Part shown: positions 59,053 to 64,000 of the stretch, piece after piece | How positions within the stretch are numbered: position 1 is the stretch's first letter | Layout: each line of letters begins with the position of its first letter | Position numbers and translations under genes: made by a program | The notes under the pieces: generated by a model | The model's database searches: none | What the model was told of the DNA's origin: nothing | What the model saw: only the letters and a program-made list of their open reading frames with translations | Source of the DNA: Agrocybe praecox | Lineage: Eukaryota; Basidiomycota; Agaricomycetes; Agaricales; Agrocybaceae | Direction: 5' to 3' | Length of the DNA stretch: 64,000 nt | Assembly (NCBI GenBank): GCA_964017145.1 | Contig: OZ024842.1 | Span: 1-64,000, forward strand

Positions 59053-59402
59053 AAGTATAGCCAAGGATTTATTCAAAGATAGAGTGACGAAATACCTTAC
59101 TGGTAAGTTGTGTTTATCTATTAATATCACGTCACATGGCCGCGCGGCGATGCATCAGAACTTGATTGAAACTACGCGCGTCTTACCCTTTCCATGATAT
59201 CCTTGGTTCCATACTAGATCCTTCAAACCCACCTTTTGAGGTAAGTCCCTTCATCATCTTTCCTCCTGTTTATCCACATGGATGGTACGCAATGTTAGGA
59301 ATCCTCGCGCACGGGGATACACTGCATACAACGCACCGTTCCACCTCATTTTGCCTGCCTTTTAGAACTGACGTATGATTTAGGAAAACTAGAGACTCAG
59401 AT
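59053..59402. promoter_or_regulatory. Divergent promoter region of the KDZ transposase and TET/JBP genes
   Basis: This 350-bp spacer separates the two start codons and must drive both genes. No specific element was recognised. An open frame inside it (59166-59378) has no family resemblance and overlaps probable 5' untranslated sequence. Confidence 0.45.
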
Positions 59403-61042
59403 ATGAAAGAAGACGCACCTGTCGTCGTAAACTACCCAGGATTTGACTTTGCATCGCTCACGCACGCCGCCGCAAATCGCGAACAAGAAGAATTCGACGC
59501 CCTTTTCAGTCTTTCACCTTTGACCAGCGCGGATGAATGTGAGGGAGAGGTTGGGGCGGAAATCTCTCTATTACCAGGTACGTCCGAGTCGCTATTCAAA
59601 ATTTTACTACTACTTTGACTAATTTATAGCCCTCCGTGTCTAGCTCTTGACGGAAGTTTCAACGTTCAAGCCACTCCCCAACCTTGCTCTTCCAAATCAC
59701 CAAATCCCAATAAACGACCAGTACCAGACGCGTTTCCTGAACCACTCCCCAGCGAACCAGACTCACGCAGAGCTAAGAAACGAAAACAATCTCACAATAA
59801 CCGAAACAAGAAACGGCAATTGCAGCGGGAGGACGTGCGGACCACCAACACCATTAAGAAGGCAAACGTGCAGAAACACCTCGAGAACTCAAAGCCGGCA
59901 CAGCTCATTTTCGAACTGGATGAGAAGAAAGCCGTCTCCACTGGTTACACAGGGCTCAACGATAAGCACAAGTCCTCCGTTCAATACACATTGGAAGAAG
60001 TCGTCGGGGAAAATTCTGAATTCAAGATGAAGCTGCTGAAATGGGATGGAAGGTACGTCTGCTCATTGATGTTCCCTCGCCGTATCTTCCTTGACCCGTT
60101 ACAGGACCGTCGTTCCACTTCTTGACACCGAGGGAACCGTGTTTGGCGTGTGTGCCGGTTGTCCCTCTGACCCAAACTGGGGGGATATTCACCGATCTGC
60201 CGCCTCCGCCCTCGAAGAGAGACGCGATCGCTGCCATTCTCCTCCGAAAGAATGACAAAAAAATCGACGAGGACGCTGGATGAAGGTCCGCTGTGGGGTG
60301 TCGCACGGCGGCGGCCAGACGAGGCCCATGAACCTAAAAAACTCAAGTCGCAACCAGGCCGTAATAAATGAACTTAATGACATGGAACCTTTCAAGAGAT
60401 TGGCCGGCTTTGCTTCAAGTAAGTAGCACCAATTTCGTCTCATTTGTTTATACCCCATATCTATGCTAATACCTACCTATCCCAGGCGTCATGGCTACCT
60501 GGGCTCCTGATCTTCACGACCATTACACCAGCACCCTTTCCAGTCTTTACGAGCACGACGGGGATTTAACCCGGGACTTCAAGACAAGCATCCTTCCTGG
60601 TACTACCTACAACATGGGTCCCCAAGTCGTATGCCTCAAACACTACGACTTCAATAATCTTTCATTTGGATGGTGCGCAATCACCGCCCTAGGCGCTTAC
60701 GACCCAACAAAAGGCGGCCATTTGATACTGTGGGACTGTGGCCTGGTGATAGAATTCCCCCCAGGATCCACCATCCTCATACCCTCTGCCGTCATTGCCC
60801 ATTCGAACACCCGCATCGCTCCTGACGAAACTCGATATTCCTTTACCCAATACGCCGCGGGCGGACTCTTTCGATGGGTATCCAACAAGTTCATGAAGGC
60901 GGAGGTGTACCGTGCTTCCCTCACGCCGTGGCAGGCTGTGATGGAAGAATTAAAGGATAGGACCCGGTGGAAATTTGGCCTTTTGCTCCTGTTAAAGTAT
61001 CCAGGGCAATGGCAAGCAGAGGGGAGGAAACGAAGCCTATAA
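59403..61042 (+). CDS. TET/JBP dioxygenase of the KDZ element, with one in-frame TGA
   Basis: There are four exons, 59403-59577, 59644-60052, 60105-60418 and 60486-61042, with phases that match, giving 484 codons. The N-terminus is basic and disordered. A conserved region follows (MKLLKWDGR, TVVPLLDTEGTVFGVCAGCP), then VSHGGGQTRP and FKRLAGFAS. The catalytic double-stranded beta-helix has HYDFNN (HxD), GWCAITALGAYDPTKGGHL, AHSN (distal His) and TRYSFTQYAAGGLFRW (2-oxoglutarate Arg). Such enzymes oxidise 5-methylcytosine or related bases using Fe(II) and 2-oxoglutarate. A single TGA at 60253-60255 lies between SPPKE and QKNRRG, a continuous segment in relatives, so the gene is probably a recent pseudogene. 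The TGA could derive from CGA. Confidence 0.85.
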
Positions 61043-61574
61043 CACAGTACAACATAAGTTAGTCTATAAATAGTTTTTCCGCGCGTGGTGATTTCGTTTT
61101 TTGGGTGCAAAGTTTTGTTGCTTTTGGGGATGACATATTGTATATTTAGCATTGAAATGGTGTTTTGTTACAAGATAAAGTTAGTACAATGCCTACGATA
61201 TGAGTTTGAGGGAGGGATAAGTGGTAAACTAAAGATATATCTCGAATTCCTTGTTTTTAATGAAACTTTACTTTGTGAGACGGCCTTGGGTACCCAAACG
61301 ATATATCGATGTCACACTTTTCTTCAAATCAATGATAACACCGAGTATAAAATCAACTATAGAAAGAATTCTCTCTTTTCTATGATTATCTCTTACCACT
61401 CTGGTACTGAACAGCATTGAAAGTCCCCCTAGTATGGTGAACTCAAACTATTTATCTGACCGTGGTTATTTTTATTTTCATTCGGTAATATCTTTCGGGG
61501 TTAGTATCATACACTATTAATACATCGATAGAGCACTTGTCCGCTTTCTTGCTAACTGTCACCATCCCTACCTA
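61043..61574. other. Intergenic region downstream of the TET/JBP gene
   Basis: AT-rich, with no supported gene. The KDZ right terminus may be here but was not recognised. Confidence 0.35.
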
Positions 61575-62063
61575 ATGCCTCCAACAAACAGTCCCACTCC
61601 CTTGAACACGAATGCCTCAAGACGCGAGATTTATTTACGGTATGAATCATTCGATGCACGGCCAACTACATACACATCTAATCGAAGTTCAAATATTTAG
61701 CAATATTGAACGAGAGCGTCATACATCACTCGATAGAGCTCGAAGGAGCAAAGCAAAGCGCTCGGGCGAGATTGAAGTCGCTTTCAAAGAACGACACCGA
61801 GAAGCACAGCCACGCTATCGCGAGTCGAACAGATTAAACCTCAAAACCAAGTCATGGGGGTATCGGTAGGCCCACCTTTTGCTTCTTAAAGACATATTTA
61901 CTGAAACTACCCATAAGATTGGCAAAGAAACGAGCTTCACAGATATTGGCAGACGAAGGAGAATACCTGGAATTGATGGCGATGGCGCTCAAAGAGGATT
62001 AGTTTGTCAAGTATCAGTTGGTGAATACTTCTTCAGTAGTCAAATACTAGTAGTCTCGGAGCT
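61575..62063 (+). pseudogene. Possible decayed small basic protein
   Basis: Pieces in different frames read MPPTNSPTPLNTNASRREIY and then SLDRARRSKAKRSGEIEVAF with REAQPRYRESNRL. The pattern of short Arg/Lys-rich helices resembles small mushroom proteins with repeated RYRERH-like motifs, but the frame is broken and the match is weak. Confidence 0.22.
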
Positions 62064-62065
62064 AA

Positions 62066-62692
62066 GTACTTTGAAAATTTCTTGCATTAGTGGATGTTCA
62101 GTCATTGTTGCCCAATAAAGTATTTATTCTCGTTAAGGGCCTACAAAAATGTGCATAATATATATATGATGTGCCTAAATCAGTTCAAAGCTAATGTGGG
62201 AATGTACGTTAAAAAGAGTAATTAATGTGTGGATGTACGTTAAAGAGAGTAATAGAGGCATATAGGCGAACATAGCTTTGAAATTTTCTTGCATTAGTGG
62301 ATGTTCAATCATTATTGCCCAATAAAGTATTTATTCTTGTTAAGGGCCTACAAAAACGTGTATAATATATATATGATGTGCCTAAATCAGTTCAAAGCTA
62401 ATGTGGGAATGTACATTAAAAAGAGTAATTAATGTGTGGATGTACGTTAAAGAGAGTAATAGAGGCATATAGGCGAACATAGCTTTGAAATTTTCTTGCA
62501 TTAGTGGATGTTCAATCATTATTGCCCAATAAAGTATTTATTCTTGTTAAGGGCCTACAAAAACGTGTATAATATATATATGATGTGCCTAAATCAGTTC
62601 AAAGCTAATGTGGGAATGTACGTTAAAAAGAGTAATTAATGTGTGGATGTACGTTAAAGAGAGTAATAGAGGCATATAGGCGAACATAGAGG
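62066..62692. repeat. Tandem repeat, three copies of a ~209-bp unit
   Basis: The landmark TTTCTTGCATTAGTGGATGT recurs at about 62077, 62287 and 62496, and GATGTGCCTAAATCAGTTCA recurs with the same spacing. Copies 2 and 3 are almost identical and copy 1 is slightly diverged. No coding sequence is inside. Confidence 0.9.
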
Positions 62693-62769
62693 CATAGAGG
62701 GTTCCAGCATTTATGTACAAATCAGACCAAGAATAAGCGATGTGGTAGAGATCGAATACCGTGTACTAT

Positions 62770-64000
62770 TTAGCGCATAGGAGCCTTGCCTTTTCCGGTT
62801 GAATCGAGCATTTGAAGAGAAGCGTACAATTCATCATATTCCTCTGGCGTCAACTCTGGAAGGTTGTCAAATTCTGACCCTGATGAGTCAGATCTATGAT
62901 CCTCTTCATGCGTTACAGTTGGAGTAGTGCCCAGAGCAGAGTGAGAGAAAGACTCTGCAAGCTGACTAGTAGACGGCAGGGAAGGGGTTGGGCTAAGCAC
63001 ATCATCGACATTCATACTGTCTTCGAGATCATTGAAGCATGCTTGGATGGTTAGAAACCGACGGTAGCTGGCTTCCTGCTTGAGGTATGAATCAATATCG
63101 GGAGATGATGGAATCGGAGAACTTTCAGGGAAAAGTGGCTGGAAATGGCGTCCTCTATTCGCAGGGGTAGGGGTAATTGGTGTACGTGGAATAATCGGGA
63201 AAGGTCGTATAATTGGTGTGCTAGTCGCTTGCAAATGGCCTGTGCTAGCAGACGGGTTTCGAAGGGAAGACCCTTCCGTGGCGACGGTCAATTGATTCTG
63301 GGATCCGAGTGATTGGCCTGGATTAGTAACAGCAGCGTCGACTGCTGCCAAAATTGCGCTTGTGGTGCCGGAACTTCTGGAGGTGGGATTGGAATACGAG
63401 ACAGGATATCGTGGACCCCGTCCTTGCAGTGATGCAGCGTTACGTGTTCCTCGAACACTGCGTGCACTAGCTCGGCTGAAAGGTGATGCCAGTGGTGGTG
63501 GTGGAGAGGTCTGATGGTTGTTTCTGGAGGGGTAAGAAGGGAGGTATGCCAACCTTTCGTCGTCTGATTCATCAATCACGACGACACGTGGATTCTGCCT
63601 ACGCTGAAATGTCCTCTGACTCGGAGCTGGAGTATCTGGAACCAGAACTGCTCCACGACCCTGTTCAGTTGAGTTGGCAGCCCCTTGGCTAGTATGGTGA
63701 CCTGAGGGTATTTCGATAGCACCAGAAGCCTGTGAGGTACAAGATGGATTGGTTACGAGTTCGAATCTGACCCTGCGCGATGCGGCAGGATTGTTATCCG
63801 TTGAAGTCACAAAAATAGGTCTTGATTGTGCGCCGGGACGAACGGGAGTTGGATCGGTAGAGTGTACCTCAATAGGTTTCTCTGCAGTTCCACAATCAGC
63901 AATACGAGCAGCCAGGTTAGCCCCAGATGAACTAGTGGAGATCGCAGCTGAAACAGCAACAGCTGTAGTCCCAGCAGGAGCTTCGACCGAGGTAGCAGAC
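62770..64000 (-). CDS. Disordered Ser/Pro/Thr-rich protein, 5' end beyond the window
   Basis: The reading frame is open from the right edge of the window to a stop at 62770-62772, about 410 codons, with no ATG near the edge, so the gene is partial. The composition is Ser, Pro, Thr and Arg rich with little predicted structure. Landmarks are RRQNPRVVVIDESDDERLAY, IRPFPIIPRTPITPTP, SSPIPSSPDIDSYL and the acidic FDNLPELTPEEYDELYASL near the C-terminus. Proteins of this composition occur as Gag-like or regulatory proteins in mushrooms, but nothing here proves either. Function unknown. Confidence 0.55.
   Translation of the reverse strand, partial: SATSVEAPAGTTAVAVSAAISTSSSGANLAARIADCGTAEKPIEVHSTDPTPVRPGAQSRPIFVTSTDNNPAASRRVRFELVTNPSCTSQASGAIEIPSGHHTSQGAANSTEQGRGAVLVPDTPAPSQRTFQRRQNPRVVVIDESDDERLAYLPSYPSRNNHQTSPPPPLASPFSRASARSVRGTRNAASLQGRGPRYPVSYSNPTSRSSGTTSAILAAVDAAVTNPGQSLGSQNQLTVATEGSSLRNPSASTGHLQATSTPIIRPFPIIPRTPITPTPANRGRHFQPLFPESSPIPSSPDIDSYLKQEASYRRFLTIQACFNDLEDSMNVDDVLSPTPSLPSTSQLAESFSHSALGTTPTVTHEEDHRSDSSGSEFDNLPELTPEEYDELYASLQMLDSTGKGKAPMR

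Larger units (their letters stand above)
54405..61042. mobile_element. KDZ transposon carrying a TET/JBP gene
   Basis: A KDZ transposase on the minus strand and a TET/JBP dioxygenase on the plus strand are arranged head to head, 350 bp apart. Linkage of these two gene types is a published feature of basidiomycete KDZ elements. The terminal inverted repeats were not located, so the limits given are only the coding limits. Confidence 0.75.

Noticed and set aside
3798..60255. Idea that TGA is recoded (selenocysteine or altered code)
   Set aside because: TGA ends other genes here in the normal way (for example the 7TM gene at 42529-42531), and no SECIS-like element was sought or seen. Mutation is simpler.
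62066..62692. Regularly spaced repeats resembling a CRISPR array
   Set aside because: The units are 209 bp and contiguous with no variable spacers, and the genome is eukaryotic.

Overview
The window looks like a transposon-rich, gene-poor stretch of a mushroom-forming basidiomycete (Agaricomycetes) nuclear genome. The evidence is the set of families present: a Helitron, a Plavaka transposase, a KDZ transposase with a TET/JBP dioxygenase, a DUF6532 protein, F-box-like proteins and rhodopsin-like 7TM proteins. The genes are split by many short introns of about 50-65 nt with GT-AG ends and one GC-AG. No tRNA, rRNA or CRISPR array was seen.

Region 1 (1-8.85 kb, minus strand) holds a Helitron. 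Its Rep and PIF1-type helicase halves lie in one reading frame broken by a single in-frame TGA. The helicase half ends in a domain that looks like a ubiquitin-specific-protease (USP) fold. Just upstream on the same strand is an F-box gene with a nucleotidyltransferase-like motif. A related gene at 50.1-51.2 kb also lies upstream of a sequence matching this Helitron's 3' end.

Region 2 (9.08-31.29 kb) is bracketed by inverted clusters of a GGGCATCCC-type motif and may be one very large Plavaka element or a nest of elements. It has an intact 1010-aa Plavaka transposase, two small coiled-coil genes diverging from a 142-bp spacer, a large uncharacterised protein, a second-type TET/JBP-like dioxygenase with intact Fe(II)/2-oxoglutarate residues, and a DUF6532 gene. 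Between the two halves (about 17.6-24.5 kb) lie tandem repeats, an uncharacterised F-box-like gene and broken fragments of host genes (mitochondrial MSS1/MnmE GTPase, a short-chain dehydrogenase, a GTPase-like protein).

Region 3 (31.3-54 kb) is mostly single genes in decayed intergenic DNA: a small RING finger protein, two uncharacterised basidiomycete proteins, two rhodopsin-like 7TM proteins, the second F-box/NTase-like gene and a small broken gene. Three related TIR elements (0.8-0.9 kb) sit inside genes: one at an exon-intron border, one within an intron, and one in the KDZ transposase of region 4.

Region 4 (54.4-61.0 kb) is a KDZ transposon. Its transposase is on the minus strand and interrupted by the third TIR element. 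A TET/JBP gene is divergent on the plus strand, with all catalytic residues but one in-frame TGA. After it come a 209-bp tandem repeat and a 5'-truncated gene for a disordered Ser/Pro-rich protein running off the right edge.
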